DNA of 64,000 nt from Amaricoccus solimangrovi (GCF_006385685.1 NZ_VFRP01000001.1:372001-436000), one strand, 5' to 3'; counted from the stretch's first letter, positions 30,242 to 41,300 are shown. The notes: a model not told the origin generated them from the letters alone. Translations and numbers: made by a program.

Positions 30242-31534
30242 ATGGCAGTAACGGCACGCAAACTCGAAGGCGCCGAGGCGCTGCTCGCCGTCTGGCCCGC
30301 GCCGGTCGGCGAGGCGTCCTGGGCGCGGAGCGCGCGCGAGAAGGCCGCCGCCCGGCTCATGGCCATGGGCGCGCCGGTCCGGCGCGACGAATACTGGCGC
30401 TTCACCGATCCGACGAGCCTGCTCGTCCAGCCGCCGAAGCCCGCGCCGGTCTACGACGCGATCGAGAAGCCGCCCTTCGGCGATGTCGACCGGCTCCGGA
30501 TCGTCTTCGTCGATGGCGTCTACGATCCGGACCAGTCCGATCCGCTGGAACTCGCCGGGGTCGAGATCCAGACGCTCGCGCAGGTAGTCGGGACGGATAT
30601 CCACTGGGCGCGCGATCTCTTCGGCGTGCTCGAGACCCGCGGGCAGGATCCGGTGGACCGGCCCCTCGCCGCGCTCAACACCGCGCGCGCGACGGAAGGG
30701 ATCGTGATCAACGTGACCGGACAGGCGGCGCGGCCGGTGAGCTTCATCTACCGCCACGCCTCGGAGACCGGGGAGGCGATGGTGCGCCACCTGATCCGGA
30801 TGGCGCCCGGCTCCGATCTGACGCTGCTCGAGAACGGCGCGGCGGCGGCGCGGTTCAACAGCGTGCTGGAGATCGAGGTGGCGGACAACGCTTCCTTCCA
30901 TCACGTGCGCACGCAAGGCCGCGCGCATGACCGGCGCGCCGCGACGGCGATCTTCGCGCGGCTCGGGAAGGAATCAAGCTTCAAGTCCTTCACGATGACG
31001 GCGAACGGGCGGCTGACGCGCAACGAATGCGTGATCGAGTTCACCGGCGACGACGCGCATGCGCGGGTCGCGGGGGCCTCGATCGGCGAGGCGGATTTCC
31101 TGCACGACGACACGGTCTTCATTACGCATGACGCGGTGAACTGCGAGAGCCGGCAGGTGTTCAAGAAGGTGCTCCGGAGCGGGGCGACCGGCGTCTTCCA
31201 GGGCAAGATCCTCGTGAAGCCCGGCGCGCAGAAGACCGACGGCTACCAGATCAGCCAGGGGCTGCTGCTCGACGACGATTCGAACTTCCTCGCGAAGCCC
31301 GAGCTCGAGATCTACGCCGACGACGTCGCCTGTTCGCACGGCTCGACCTGCGGCGCGGTGGACGAGACCTCGCTCTTCTATCTCACCTCGCGCGGCCTGC
31401 CGCGGGCGGAGGCGGAGGGCCTGCTGGTGCTGGCCTTCCTCGACGAGGCGATCCAGGAGATCGAGGATCCCGTCCTCGCCGACGACATGCGGGAGCGTCT
31501 CGGGGCCTGGCTCGCCCGCCGGGGCCGTCTCTGA
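30242..31534 (+). CDS. sufD: Fe-S assembly subunit SufD
   Basis: Partner of SufB in the SufBC2D complex, needed for iron entry. 430 residues; homologous to SufB in the C-terminal beta-helix. The diagnostic stretch is ACSHGSTCGAVDETSLFYLTSRGL, containing the His that corresponds to E. coli SufD His360, followed by EAEGLLVLAFL. The N-terminal half (REDEYWRFTDPTSLL-like: RRDEYWRFTDP) is also typical. Starts at the base after the sufC stop. The following gene for a membrane protein begins four bases after its stop, so it is surely one transcript. Confidence 0.95.
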   Translation: MAVTARKLEGAEALLAVWPAPVGEASWARSAREKAAARLMAMGAPVRRDEYWRFTDPTSLLVQPPKPAPVYDAIEKPPFGDVDRLRIVFVDGVYDPDQSDPLELAGVEIQTLAQVVGTDIHWARDLFGVLETRGQDPVDRPLAALNTARATEGIVINVTGQAARPVSFIYRHASETGEAMVRHLIRMAPGSDLTLLENGAAAARFNSVLEIEVADNASFHHVRTQGRAHDRRAATAIFARLGKESSFKSFTMTANGRLTRNECVIEFTGDDAHARVAGASIGEADFLHDDTVFITHDAVNCESRQVFKKVLRSGATGVFQGKILVKPGAQKTDGYQISQGLLLDDDSNFLAKPELEIYADDVACSHGSTCGAVDETSLFYLTSRGLPRAEAEGLLVLAFLDEAIQEIEDPVLADDMRERLGAWLARRGRL

Positions 31535-31538
31535 TCCG

Positions 31539-32153
31539 ATGACGGCGCCGGCGTCCCGCGGGCTCGTCGCGGCCATGGCCGAGGCTTATCGGCGCCCCCG
31601 GGCGGCGATGGCGGGGCTGATCGCGCGGGGGATCACCGAGGGCGGCGCGCTCGCGCTGCTCTTCATCGCCTGCGCGCTCGGCTTCGTCGCGAGCGTGCCG
31701 GAGGCGGCGCGGCGCGCGCGGGCGCTCGATATCGAGGATCCGGTGGCGGGCGCGGTGGCGGCGCATCTCTTCGCCTATCTCTTCCTCGCGCCGCTGCTCG
31801 CCTACGCGCTCGCCGCGCTCGCGCATCTCGTCGCGCGCGGCTTCGGCGCGCGGGGCGGGTTCTTCCGGGCGCGGGTGGCGGTGTTCTGGTCCGTGCTGCT
31901 CGGCGCGCCGCTGGCGCTCGCGATGGCGGCGCTGCGCTCGGTCGCGGAGATGGCGGGGGGGCTGTCGCCCGCGCTGCTGCCGCTCGCGGGGCTCGCGGCG
32001 TTCCTCTTCTGGCTCCGGCTCCTCGCGGCGAGTTTCGCGGAGGCGGAGGGTTTCTCGGCGACCTGGCGGGTGGGCGCGGTGCTCGGCCTTGCCTTCGGTC
32101 TGGTCGCTGTCTCACTGTCGATGCTGACGCGCGGCATGACACCGCCGGGCTGA
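31539..32153 (+). CDS. Yip1-like integral membrane protein (first of two)
   Basis: A 204-residue protein with about five hydrophobic segments (for example LALLFIACALGFVASV, LFAYLFLAPLLAYALAALAHL, AVFWSVLLGAPLALAMAAL, WRVGAVLGLAFGLVAVSL). It looks like the YIP1 family of bacterial membrane proteins of unknown function. The start ATG 31539 is four bases after sufD and the gene is followed 17 bases later by a second protein of the same type. The pair is placed between sufD and sufS. I suggest no role beyond membrane location. GC content is very high even for this genome. Confidence 0.72.
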   Translation: MTAPASRGLVAAMAEAYRRPRAAMAGLIARGITEGGALALLFIACALGFVASVPEAARRARALDIEDPVAGAVAAHLFAYLFLAPLLAYALAALAHLVARGFGARGGFFRARVAVFWSVLLGAPLALAMAALRSVAEMAGGLSPALLPLAGLAAFLFWLRLLAASFAEAEGFSATWRVGAVLGLAFGLVAVSLSMLTRGMTPPG

Positions 32154-32169
32154 GCAAGGGAAGCGCCGG

Positions 32170-32775
32170 ATGGCCAAGGACAATCTCTCCGAGCCGGGTT
32201 TCTGGGGCGGGATCGCCCGGGACAGCCTGAACCGCCCGCGGGAGGCGGCGCGGCGGCTGATCGCGCTCGACCCGCCGACCCGCGACCTGCTGGCCGCGGC
32301 GCTGGCCATCTCCTGTCTCGGCGTCATGCTCGCCTACGCGGCGATGCGGATCGGCGGCGAGACGATCGACCCGGTCTCGACCGAGCTTCTGTCGATGCCG
32401 CTTCTCGCGGCGGGGGTGGAACTCGTCGTGATGCTGGCGATGGGCTGGCTGACGTGGAAAGTCGGCGCGCTCTTCGGCGGCCGCGGCCGGCCGAAAGCCG
32501 CGATGACGCTGGTCGTCTGGCTCAATGCGATGCTGCTCGGCATCCAGGCGCTGCAGTTCCTCGCGCTCGCGATCCTGCCCGCGCTGGCCGCGGCGATCGC
32601 GCTCGTCGGCATGGTCTGGGCGCTCTGGGTCTTCGCCAATTACGTGACCGAGCTACATGGTTTCGAAAATCCCCTGATGGTCATGGGCGGCGTGGTCCTG
32701 ACCGGGATCGTCCTGATGATCGGACTGGGTCTCCTGGTCGCGATCCTCGGGCTCACGCCGCATGAGGTGGGCTGA
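32170..32775 (+). CDS. Yip1-like integral membrane protein (second of two)
   Basis: A 201-residue membrane protein with about five hydrophobic segments (LAAALAISCLGVMLAYAAM, LLAAGVELVVMLAMGWLTW, MTLVVWLNAMLLGIQALQF, ALVGMVWALWVFANYV, VVLTGIVLMIGLGLLVAIL). The VWLNAMLLG and VWALWVFANYVTELHGF runs match the YIP1 fold pattern better than the gene before it. Its N-terminus is cytosolic-looking and basic. Its stop overlaps the sufS start (TGATG), so sufS translation depends on it. Function unknown; co-occurrence with suf genes is the only lead. Confidence 0.75.
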   Translation: MAKDNLSEPGFWGGIARDSLNRPREAARRLIALDPPTRDLLAAALAISCLGVMLAYAAMRIGGETIDPVSTELLSMPLLAAGVELVVMLAMGWLTWKVGALFGGRGRPKAAMTLVVWLNAMLLGIQALQFLALAILPALAAAIALVGMVWALWVFANYVTELHGFENPLMVMGGVVLTGIVLMIGLGLLVAILGLTPHEVG

Positions 32776-33995
32776 TGTATGATATCGACGCGGTACGCCG
32801 CGATTTCCCGATCCTGTCGCGCGAGGTCTACGGGCGTCCGCTCGTCTATCTCGACAACGGCGCCTCGGCGCAGAAGCCGAAGGTCGTGATCGACGCGATC
32901 GCGGATCTCTACGGCCAGGGCTACGCGAACGTGCATCGCGGGCTGCACTATCTCTCGAACCAGGCGACGGACCGCTACGAGGCGGTGCGCGGCACGATCC
33001 AGCGCTTCCTCGGCGCGGCGCACGAGGACGAGATCCTGTTCACCACCGGCTCGACCATGGGGATCAACATGGTCTCCTACGGCTGGGCCGAGCCCCGGAT
33101 CGAGCCGGGCGACGAGATCGTGCTCTCGGTGATGGAGCATCACGCCAACATCATCCCGTGGCACTTCCTGCGCGAGCGGCATGGCGCTGTGCTGAAATGG
33201 GTCGAGACCGCGCCCGACGGCTCGCTCGATCCGAACGCCGTGATCGAGGCGATCGGTCCGCGCACGAAGCTCGTCGCGGTCACGCACATGTCGAACGTGC
33301 TCGGCACGGTGGTGGACGTGAAGGCGATCTGCGCCGGCGCGCGCGAGCGGGGCGTGCCGGTCCTCGTCGACGGCAGCCAGGCGGCGGTGCACATGCCGGT
33401 CGATGTCCGGGAGATCGGCTGCGACTTCTACGCGATCACCGGGCACAAGCTCTACGGCCCGACGGGCTCGGGCGCGATCTACATCCGGCGCGAGCGGACG
33501 GAGGAGATGCGGCCCTTCCTCGGGGGCGGCGACATGATCCGCGAAGTGACGCGGGAGGTGGTGAGCTACAACGATCCGCCGCACAAGTTCGAGGCCGGCA
33601 CCCCCGGGATCGCCGCGATGGTCGGGCTCGGGGTCGCGATCGACTACATGACCGGGCTCGGGCTCGACAACATCGCGGCGCATGAGCACAGCCTGCGCGA
33701 CTACGCGGCGGAGCGGCTGACCGGGCTGAACTGGCTCTCGGTGCAGGGGAACGCGCCGGAGAAGGGCGCGATCTTTTCCTTCACCATGTCGGGCGGCGCG
33801 CATCCGCACGACATCTCGACCGTGGTGGACCGCAAGGGCGTGGCCGTGCGCGCCGGGCATCACTGCGCCCAGCCGCTGATGAAGCATCTCGGCGTCACGG
33901 CGACCTGCCGGGCCTCGTTCGGCCTCTACAACACGAAGGCCGAGGTCGACGTGCTGGTGGACGCGCTGGAGACCTGCCACGAGCTCTTCGCCTGA
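32775..33995 (+). CDS. sufS: SufS cysteine desulfurase
   Basis: Group II cysteine desulfurase, sulfur donor to the SufBCD scaffold, usually through SufE or SufU. 406 residues: VYLDNGASAQKPKVVIDAI near the start, NVHRGLHYLSNQATDRYEA, the PLP lysine at about Lys225 in ITGHKLYGPTGSG, and the persulfide Cys at about Cys364 in RAGHHCAQPLMKHLG, the same number as in E. coli SufS. ATG 32775 shares its A with the preceding TGA. It is the last gene of the operon; no sufA, sufE or sufT follows inside the 300-base gap beyond it. Confidence 0.97.
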   Translation: MYDIDAVRRDFPILSREVYGRPLVYLDNGASAQKPKVVIDAIADLYGQGYANVHRGLHYLSNQATDRYEAVRGTIQRFLGAAHEDEILFTTGSTMGINMVSYGWAEPRIEPGDEIVLSVMEHHANIIPWHFLRERHGAVLKWVETAPDGSLDPNAVIEAIGPRTKLVAVTHMSNVLGTVVDVKAICAGARERGVPVLVDGSQAAVHMPVDVREIGCDFYAITGHKLYGPTGSGAIYIRRERTEEMRPFLGGGDMIREVTREVVSYNDPPHKFEAGTPGIAAMVGLGVAIDYMTGLGLDNIAAHEHSLRDYAAERLTGLNWLSVQGNAPEKGAIFSFTMSGGAHPHDISTVVDRKGVAVRAGHHCAQPLMKHLGVTATCRASFGLYNTKAEVDVLVDALETCHELFA

Positions 33996-34294
33996 ATCGT
34001 TGACTGATAAGTCAATCAATCGCTTCGGTTCGCGGGAGTTCGCAAATGTTGAACCATGCGCGTCGCCTTTGACGCGCATGTGCGAATCAGCTAAAATCCG
34101 CTCATAGAGAGCAAGAAAGTTTCACGGCTTCTTTTAATGGCCCCGGAAGGGGCGGACTGCCGGAATTGCCCGGTCCGCGACCTGAAGCGACGACGGAAAT
34201 TTCTCCGTCATGCCAGATTACCCGGAGCCCCGGGTTTGGCGCGTCCCACGAGGATATCACCTCGCGGGGCGCGCTTCCGTTTCCGGGGGCGCGT
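33996..34294. other. Intergenic gap between convergent sufS and rpe
   Basis: No gene is visible in these 299 bases, which are clearly poorer in GC than the surroundings. They contain a dyad TTGACT-GATA-AGTCAA (34000-34015) five bases after sufS, a 9-bp hairpin (34056-34079), GCCCC-GGAA-GGGGC (34140-34153) and ACCCGG-AGCC-CCGGGT (near 34218-34233). No hairpin is followed by a proper U-run, so transcription ends here are unclear. Confidence 0.6.
34056..34079 (+). terminator. Hairpin after sufS, terminator-like
   Basis: ATGCGCGTC-GCCTTT-GACGCGCAT is a perfect 9-bp stem with a 6-base loop, 60 bases after the sufS stop. There is no U-run in either direction, so a Rho-dependent or 3'-end-stabilising role is more likely than intrinsic termination. 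Confidence 0.45.
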
Positions 34295-34981
34295 TCAGAC
34301 TCCCGCCGCGCAGGCATCCCGAATTGCCCGCATGTCGCGGCCGTACGAGTCGGGCGTGCCGCCCCTGAACACCGCCGAGCCGGCGACAAGCGCGTCGGCG
34401 CCGGCCGCGTGGCAGAGCGGCGCGGTCTCGGGCGTCACGCCGCCGTCCACCTCGATCCAGATCGGCCGGTCCGCGACCATCTCGCGGATGCGCCGGATCT
34501 TGGGAAGCTGGGAATGGAGGAAGGACTGGCCGCCGAATCCGGGATTGACCGTCATCACCAGGACGAGGTCGCATTTGTCGAGCACGTATTCGATCGCCGC
34601 CGGCGGGGTCGAGGGCGTGAGCGAGACGCCCGCCTTCTTGCCGAGCCCGCGGATCGTCGCGAGCGAGCGGTCGAGATGCGGCCCCGCCTCGGCATGGATG
34701 GTGATGATGTCCGCGCCCGCCTTCGCGAAGGCCTCGAGATAGGGATCGGCCGGCTGGATCATCAGATGCACGTCCATCACCGTGCGGACATGCGGCCGGA
34801 TCGCGGCGACGACGTTCGGGCCGATGGTGATGTTCGGGACGAAATGCCCGTCCATCACGTCGACATGGACCCAGTCGCAGCCCTGGTCCTCGATCGCGCG
34901 CACCTCCTCGCCGAGGCGCGCGAAATCGGCCGAGAGGATCGAGGGGGCGATCTTCAGATCGCGGGAGAAATCCAGGCTCAT
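34295..34981 (-). CDS. rpe: Ribulose-phosphate 3-epimerase
   Basis: Interconverts ribulose-5-phosphate and xylulose-5-phosphate in the pentose phosphate pathway and, where present, the Calvin cycle. 228 residues of TIM-barrel: [16 protein letters not shown] at the start, [18 protein letters not shown] and MDVHLMI with the metal-binding His and Asp, then [12 protein letters not shown] and [12 protein letters not shown] (phosphate loop). The ATG at 34981 overlaps the stop of the dehydrogenase gene upstream (ATGA), so they are co-translated. No cbb gene is close, hence the photosynthetic role is open. Confidence 0.96.
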   Translation of the reverse strand: MSLDFSRDLKIAPSILSADFARLGEEVRAIEDQGCDWVHVDVMDGHFVPNITIGPNVVAAIRPHVRTVMDVHLMIQPADPYLEAFAKAGADIITIHAEAGPHLDRSLATIRGLGKKAGVSLTPSTPPAAIEYVLDKCDLVLVMTVNPGFGGQSFLHSQLPKIRRIREMVADRPIWIEVDGGVTPETAPLCHAAGADALVAGSAVFRGGTPDSYGRDMRAIRDACAAGV

Positions 34982-35844
34982 TTCGTCAGCCTCCGGATCA
35001 GGGAGGACGTGTCCCAGCGGCCGCCGCCCATGCCCTGCACCTCCTTGTAGAACTGGTCGACGAGCGCGGTCACCGGCAGCGCCGCGCCGTTGCGGTCCGC
35101 CTCGCCGAGGCAGATGGCGAGATCCTTGCGCATCCAGTCGACCGCGAAGCCGAAGTCGAACGCGTCGGCGAGCATCGTCTTGCCGCGGTTCTCCATCTGC
35201 CAGGAACCGGCCGCGCCCTTGGAGATGACCTCGAGCACCGCCTCGCCGTCGAGCCCGGCCTTCCGCGCGAAGGAAAGCGCCTCGGAAAGGCCCTGCAGCA
35301 GGCCCGCGATCGTGATCTGGTTCACCATCTTGGTAAGCTGGCCGCTGCCCGCGGGGCCCATCAGCCGGCAGGCGCGGGCGAAGGCGAGGATGACCGGCTC
35401 GGCCCGCGCATAGGCCTCCTCCTCGCCGCCGCACATCACGGTAAGCACGCCGTTCTCCGCCCCCGCCTGGCCGCCGGAGACCGGCGCGTCGATGAAACGG
35501 GCGCCGCGGGCGCGGGCGGCCTCGCTCAACTCCCGCGCGACCGCGGCCGAGGCGGTGGTGTTGTCGACGAGGATGGCCCCGGGCGCGAGCGTCTCGAAGA
35601 CGCCGCCGGCGCCGGTCGTCACCCCGCGCAGGTCGTCGTCGTTGCCGACGCAGCTGAAGACGATTTCGGCCCCCCGCGCGGCCTCGGCCGGCGTCGGGGC
35701 GGAGGCGCCGCCATGCTCCGCCACCCAGGCCTCGGCCTTGGCGGCGGTGCGGTTGTAAACCGTGACGGAATGGCCCTTTGCCGCGAGATGCCCGGCCATC
35801 GGATAGCCCATGACCCCCAGTCCGACGAATGCCACCTTGGCCAT
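34978..35844 (-). CDS. NAD(P)-dependent beta-hydroxyacid dehydrogenase (3-hydroxyisobutyrate dehydrogenase-like)
   Basis: A 288-residue enzyme of the 6-phosphogluconate/hydroxyisobutyrate dehydrogenase superfamily. The Rossmann motif is [17 protein letters not shown], the substrate-binding segment is [22 protein letters not shown], and the catalytic lysine is about Lys172 in [11 protein letters not shown]. The family includes 3-hydroxyisobutyrate and tartronate semialdehyde dehydrogenases; the exact substrate is uncertain. The 3-hydroxyisobutyryl-CoA hydrolase-like gene at 17.3 kb would make its substrate in valine breakdown. Operon with rpe by stop/start overlap. ATG 35844 has GGAAGGGGC ahead. 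Confidence 0.86.
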   Translation of the reverse strand: MAKVAFVGLGVMGYPMAGHLAAKGHSVTVYNRTAAKAEAWVAEHGGASAPTPAEAARGAEIVFSCVGNDDDLRGVTTGAGGVFETLAPGAILVDNTTASAAVARELSEAARARGARFIDAPVSGGQAGAENGVLTVMCGGEEEAYARAEPVILAFARACRLMGPAGSGQLTKMVNQITIAGLLQGLSEALSFARKAGLDGEAVLEVISKGAAGSWQMENRGKTMLADAFDFGFAVDWMRKDLAICLGEADRNGAALPVTALVDQFYKEVQGMGGGRWDTSSLIRRLTK

Positions 35845-35929
35845 GCGTGAGCCCCTTCCTCCGTTGCGCGGCCCCCTGATGGACTGCTATTCCATTCGGG
35901 GTCAAGTCCGCGCGAGGGCCGGTTTCCGC

Positions 35930-38386
35930 ATGGCGTTTCTGTTCCGTTGGTTGACGCGGGCCTTCCTCGCGCTCGCGCTGCTCGCCTGCGCCGCCGCCGC
36001 GCTGGTCTATTATCTCGCCACCCAATCGCTCCCCGATTATGACCGGACCTACCGGCTGGACGGGCCGAGGGCGGAGATCCGGATTCCGCGCGACAGCCAC
36101 GCGGTGCCCCATATCCTCGCGACGAACGACGCGGACGCCTTCTTCGGGCTCGGCTTCGTCCACGCGCAGGACCGGCTCTGGCAGATGACGCTGCTGCGCC
36201 GGACAGCGCAGGGGCGGCTGTCGGAGCTCTTCGGGGCCGAGACGCTGCCGATCGACCGGCTGATGCGCGCGCTCGACCTCTACGGGCTCGCGCGCCAGGC
36301 GGCCGACCGGCAGGACCCGGCGACGCGGGCGGCGCTGGAGGCCTATTCCGTGGGGGTGAACGCCTGGCTCCGCGTCGTGCGCGACGAGGCGCTGGGGCGG
36401 GGGGCGCCGGAGTTCTTCCTCTTCGACGCCCGGCTCGCGCCCTGGACGCCCGCGGATTCGGTCGCGATCCTGAAGCTGATGGCGCTCAGGCTAACCGACA
36501 AGGCCGAGCGTGAGACGCTGCGCGCCAGCCTGTCGCTCAGCCTGCCGCCGGAGCGGCTGCGCGACATCCTGCCGGAATCGCCGAACGCGGCGGTGATGGC
36601 GCTGCCGAAATATTCGGAGCTTCTCCCGGGCGCGCCGGGGAACTGGTCGCTCGCCTCGGCCGGCCCGCTCGATCCCGCGCCGCCGCTCGACCTCGCGGGC
36701 GCCTCGAACGCCTTCGCGGCGACGGGCGCGCGGGCGGCGCGGGGCGCGCCGCTCATCGCGAGCGATCCGCATCTCGCGCTCTCGGCGCCCTCGATCTGGA
36801 TGCTGGCGCGGATGAACCTCGAGGCCGGGCCGGTGATCGGCGGGACGATCCCGGGGATTCCCGCCGTGCTGATCGGGCGCAATCCCGATCTCGCCTGGGG
36901 GCTGACCTCGAGCTATCTCGACGATCAGGACGTCTATGTCGAGAAGCTCGATCCCGCCGATCCCGGCCGCTATCTGACGCCGGAGGGCTACAGGCCCTTC
37001 GTCGCGCGGAAGGTGAAGATCGCCGTGAAGGGCGCGGAGCCGGTCGAGGAGGAGCTGCGCTGGACCCGGCACGGGCCGGTGGTCCCGCCCGACCGGTTCG
37101 GCGTCGCCGCGGTGACGCCGCCCGGCCATGTCGCGAGCCTCGCCTGGACCGCGCTCACGCCCGAGGACGGCTCGATCGCGGCGGCGATCGAACTCATGCG
37201 CGCGCATTCGATCCGCGAGGCGCGCGAGGCGGCGCGCGACGTCATCGCCCCCTCGATGAACCTGACGCTGGCGGACAGGAGTTCGGTCGGGCTGCAGATG
37301 ACCGGGGCGGCCCCGGCGCGGCGGCCCGAGAGCACGAGCCAGGGGCGGATCCCGAGCCCCGGCTGGCTCGCGGTCAACGACTGGCAGGGGCGGCGCCCGT
37401 TCGAGGAGAACCCCTGGGTGGTCGATCCGCCGAGCGGGATCGTCGTCAACACCAACAACCGGATCACCGAGGCGGCCTTCCCGGACCACCTGAGTTTCGA
37501 CTGGGGCGACGACTACCGGATCCGGCGCGCGGCGAAGCTGCTCGGGGAACGGGAATATCATTCGCTCGACAGTTTCATCGAGATCCAGACCGACACGGTC
37601 TCGCAGGCCGCGCGCGACCTCCTGCCGCTGATCGCGCGCGACCTCTGGTATTCCGGCGAGCCGACCGCCGCCGATCCGGTCGCGCGACAGCGGCAGCTCG
37701 CGCTCGAACGGCTCGCGAACTGGACCGGCGAGATGAACGAGAACGATCCGGAGCCGCTGATCTACGCCGCCTGGATCCGCGCGCTGAAGCGGCGGCTCGC
37801 GGTGGACGAGCTCGGGCCGATGGTGGACGAGGTGCCGCTCGACGCGATGTTCATCGAGCGGGTCTACCGCGACGCGGAGGGCGCCTCGGCCTGGTGCGAC
37901 GTGAGGCAGACGACGGCGAAGGAGGATTGCGTCGAGATGGCGCGGCGCGCGCTCGACGACGCGCTGGCGGAGCTTCAGGAGAGCTACGGGCCGCGGCTCG
38001 AGAGCTGGCGCTGGGGCGACGCGCATGTGGCGATCCACCGGCACACGCCGCTCGGCGACATTCCCGGGCTGCGCCAGCTCGTCAACATCCGGCAGGGCAC
38101 GGCCGGGGGCGACGACACGCTGATGCGCGGGCTGACGCCCGGGGGCGGACCCTATCCCTATCGCAACGTCCACGCGGCGGGGCTGCGCGTCGTCCAGGAT
38201 TTCGCCGATCCCGATTCGAGCGTCTTCATCGTCGCGACGGGCGAGAGCGGCCATCCGCTGTCGCGGCATTACGACGATCTGGCGGATCCCTGGCGGCGGG
38301 GCGAATACATCCCGATGGCCCTCGACCTCGACCGGGTGCGGGCGGGCTCGGCCGGGACGACGACGCTCCTTCCCGCGGCGCCCTAG
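35930..38386 (+). CDS. Penicillin acylase-family N-terminal nucleophile hydrolase
   Basis: An 818-residue Ntn hydrolase that, like penicillin or acyl-homoserine-lactone acylases, should cut itself into alpha and beta chains. It has an N-terminal membrane anchor or signal (residues 5-29, [20 protein letters not shown]), [16 protein letters not shown] in the alpha part, and the putative new N-terminal catalytic Ser at about 259 in GASNAF, preceded by a hydrophobic spacer. Possible substrates include acyl-homoserine lactones or peptidyl amides; sequence does not decide. ATG 35930 was chosen over an earlier in-frame ATG at 35810 lying inside the divergent gene. Its TAG stop is shared with mfd. 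Confidence 0.85.
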   Translation: MAFLFRWLTRAFLALALLACAAAALVYYLATQSLPDYDRTYRLDGPRAEIRIPRDSHAVPHILATNDADAFFGLGFVHAQDRLWQMTLLRRTAQGRLSELFGAETLPIDRLMRALDLYGLARQAADRQDPATRAALEAYSVGVNAWLRVVRDEALGRGAPEFFLFDARLAPWTPADSVAILKLMALRLTDKAERETLRASLSLSLPPERLRDILPESPNAAVMALPKYSELLPGAPGNWSLASAGPLDPAPPLDLAGASNAFAATGARAARGAPLIASDPHLALSAPSIWMLARMNLEAGPVIGGTIPGIPAVLIGRNPDLAWGLTSSYLDDQDVYVEKLDPADPGRYLTPEGYRPFVARKVKIAVKGAEPVEEELRWTRHGPVVPPDRFGVAAVTPPGHVASLAWTALTPEDGSIAAAIELMRAHSIREAREAARDVIAPSMNLTLADRSSVGLQMTGAAPARRPESTSQGRIPSPGWLAVNDWQGRRPFEENPWVVDPPSGIVVNTNNRITEAAFPDHLSFDWGDDYRIRRAAKLLGEREYHSLDSFIEIQTDTVSQAARDLLPLIARDLWYSGEPTAADPVARQRQLALERLANWTGEMNENDPEPLIYAAWIRALKRRLAVDELGPMVDEVPLDAMFIERVYRDAEGASAWCDVRQTTAKEDCVEMARRALDDALAELQESYGPRLESWRWGDAHVAIHRHTPLGDIPGLRQLVNIRQGTAGGDDTLMRGLTPGGGPYPYRNVHAAGLRVVQDFADPDSSVFIVATGESGHPLSRHYDDLADPWRRGEYIPMALDLDRVRAGSAGTTTLLPAAP

Positions 38387-41300
38387 CGGGCGTCCGCGGT
38401 CCTTCTCTCCGGCGCCTTCTTCTCCGGCGTCATGAGCCGGGCGAGTTCGCGGGCGATCTGGAAGGCGCCGACGAGGCGCGCCTTCTGCTCGGGCCAGGCC
38501 TTCGCGACGACGATCCTGTTGTCCTTGACCTTCGCCGCGCCGTTCTGGTCCTGGATGAACTGGACGAGCCCCTCCGGCCGCGCCACGCGGTCGTTGTGGA
38601 ACTGCACCGTCGCGCCCTTCGGCCCGCCATCGAGCTTCGAGACGCCGGCGCGCTTGCAGAGCGCCTTGATCCGGACGATCAGCATCAGCGTCTCCACCTC
38701 GGGCGGGATCGGGCCGAAACGGTCGATGAGCTCCGCGGCGAAGCCCTCCATCTCGACCTTCCGCTCGAGGGAGGAGAGGCGGCGGTAGAGGCCGAGCCGC
38801 ACGTCGAGGTCGGGCACATAGGCCTCGGGGATCAGCACCGGGACGCCGAGGTTGATCTGCGGCGACCATTCGCCCGCGTCGTCGGTCATGTCGATGTCGC
38901 CGGAGCGGAGCTTGGCGATCGCCTCCTGGAGCATCTCCTGGTAGAGTTCGAACCCGACCTCGCGCACCTGTCCCGACTGTTCCTCGCCGAGCAGGTTGCC
39001 CGCGCCCCTTATGTCGAGATCCTGGCTCGCCAGCGTGAAACCCGCTCCGAGGCTGTCGATGCTCCCGAGCACCCTGAGCCGCTTCTCCGCCTGCGGCGTC
39101 AGTTTCTTGCGCGGCTCGGTGGTCATGAAGGCGTAGGCGCGCAGCTTCGAGCGGCCGACGCGGCCCCGGATCTGGTAGAGCTGGGCGAGACCGAACATGT
39201 CGGCGCGGTCCACGATCAACGTGTTCGCGGTCGGGATGTCGAGGCCCGACTCGATGATCGTGGTCGCGAGCAGCACGTCGTACTGCCCGTCGTAGAAGGC
39301 GTTCATCCGGTCGTCGAGCTCGGTCGCGGCCATCTGGCCATGCGCGACCACGACCTTCACCTCCGGCACCTGTTCCTTCAGGAAATCCTCGATCCCGCCG
39401 ATGTCGGAGATGCGGGGGACGACGTAGAACGACTGGCCGCCGCGATAATGCTCGCGCAGCAACGCCTCGCGGATCGTGACGGGATCGAATTCGGAGACAT
39501 AGGTGCGGATCGCGAGCCGGTCGACCGGCGGCGTCGCGATCAGGCTCAGTTCGCGCACGCCCGAGAGCGCCATCTGCAGCGTGCGCGGGATCGGCGTCGC
39601 GGTCAGCGTCAGCACGTGGACGTCGGAGCGCAGTTCCTTCAGCCGCTCCTTGTGCTGCACGCCGAAATGCTGCTCCTCGTCGATGATCAGCAGGCCGAGG
39701 TTCCTGAAGCGCACCCCCTTCGCGAGCAGCGCGTGGGTGCCGACGACGATCTCGACCTTGCCATGGGCGAGGTCGTCGCGGGTCTGGGCCGCTTCCTTCG
39801 CGGAGACGAAACGGGAGAGCGGGCGCACGTGGATCGGCAGGCCCCGGAAGCGTTCGGCGAAATTCTTGTAGTGCTGGCGGGCGAGCAGCGTCGTGGGCGC
39901 CACCACCGCGACCTGCGTGCCGGACATCGCCGCGACGAAGGCGGCGCGGAGCGCGACCTCGGTCTTGCCGAAGCCGACGTCGCCGCAGACCAGCCGGTCC
40001 ATCGGCTGGCCCGATTCCATGTCGCCGAGCACGTCCTGGATCGCGTTCAGCTGGTCCTCGGTCTCGGTATAGGGGAAGCGGGCGCAGAACTCCTCCCAGA
40101 GATGATGCTCGGGTGGGGCCAGCACCTGCCCCTTGCGGAGCGCGCGTTCGGCGGCGAGGCGGATGAGCCGGTCCGCCATCTCGCGGATCCGCTCCTTGAG
40201 CCGCGCCTTCTTCGCCTGCCAGGCGCCGCCGCCGAGCCGGTCGAGCAGCCCTTCCTCGTGGCCGTAGCGGCTCAGGAGCTCGATGTTCTCGACGGGGAGG
40301 TAGAGTTTGTCGCCGCCCGCGTATTCGAGGAAGATGCACTCATGCGGCGCCCCGGCCGCGGTGATCGTCTCGAGCCCCTTGTAGCGGCCGATGCCGTGAT
40401 CGACATGGACGACGAGATCGCCCGGCGTGAGGCCCGCGGCCTCGGTCAGGAAGTTGTCCGCCCGCTTGCGCCGGCGCGCGCCCCGGATCAGCCGGTCGCC
40501 GAGCACGTCCTGTTCGGAGATGACGGTCAGGCCCGGCGCCTCGAACCCGTGTTCCAGCGGCCAGACGGCGAGGAAGAGCCCGCCCTTGCCCTCGGGGATG
40601 TCCCGGGCGGAGGCGATCTCCCTCGCATCCGTCACCTCGCTGTCGGCGAGCAGCCCGCCGAGGCGTTCGCGCGCGCCCTTCGAATAGCTCGCGACGACGA
40701 CCTGCCCCTCGCGGCGGCGGGCGCGGATGTGATCGGCGAGCGCGCCGAAGAGCGAGATCTGCTCGCGCTGGCGCTCGGGGGCGAAGTCGCGGCCGATCCG
40801 CCCGCCCGCGTCGATCACGCCCGGGCCCGAGGGGCGCGGCAGCGGCGAGAGGTGGAGCGCCGGACGCGCGCCGAGCGCGGCCGTCCAGGCCGCCTCGTCG
40901 AGATAGAGCTCCTCGGGCGGGATCGGCTTGTAGACCGTGCCGAGCTTCGATTTCGCGCGGAGCGCCTCGGCGCGGGTCTGGTAGGCGTCGGCGAGCGCGT
41001 CCCAGCGCGCGGTCCGCGTCGCGTCCATCTGGTCGTCGAGCAGCACCGGCGCCCCGGGCAGGTAGTCGAAGAGCGTCTCCAGCCGGTCGTGGAAGAGCGG
41101 CAGCCAGTGCTCGTAGCCCTGATGCTTGCGCCCCGCGCTCACCGCCTCGTAGAGCGGATCGTCGTTTCCCGCCGCGCCGAAGAGCGCGCGGTAGCGGGTG
41201 CGGAAGCGCTGGATCGACTCGTCGTCGAGGATCACCTCGGAAACCGGCGCCAGCTCGACGCGGGCGACCTTCTCCGTGGTGCGCTGGGTCTCGGGATCGA

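Noticed and set aside
36491-40339. A 1,282-codon open frame on the minus strand across the acylase and mfd genes
   Set aside because: It runs out of frame over mfd and antisense to the acylase, both of which have clear family motifs; it is a GC-driven shadow.
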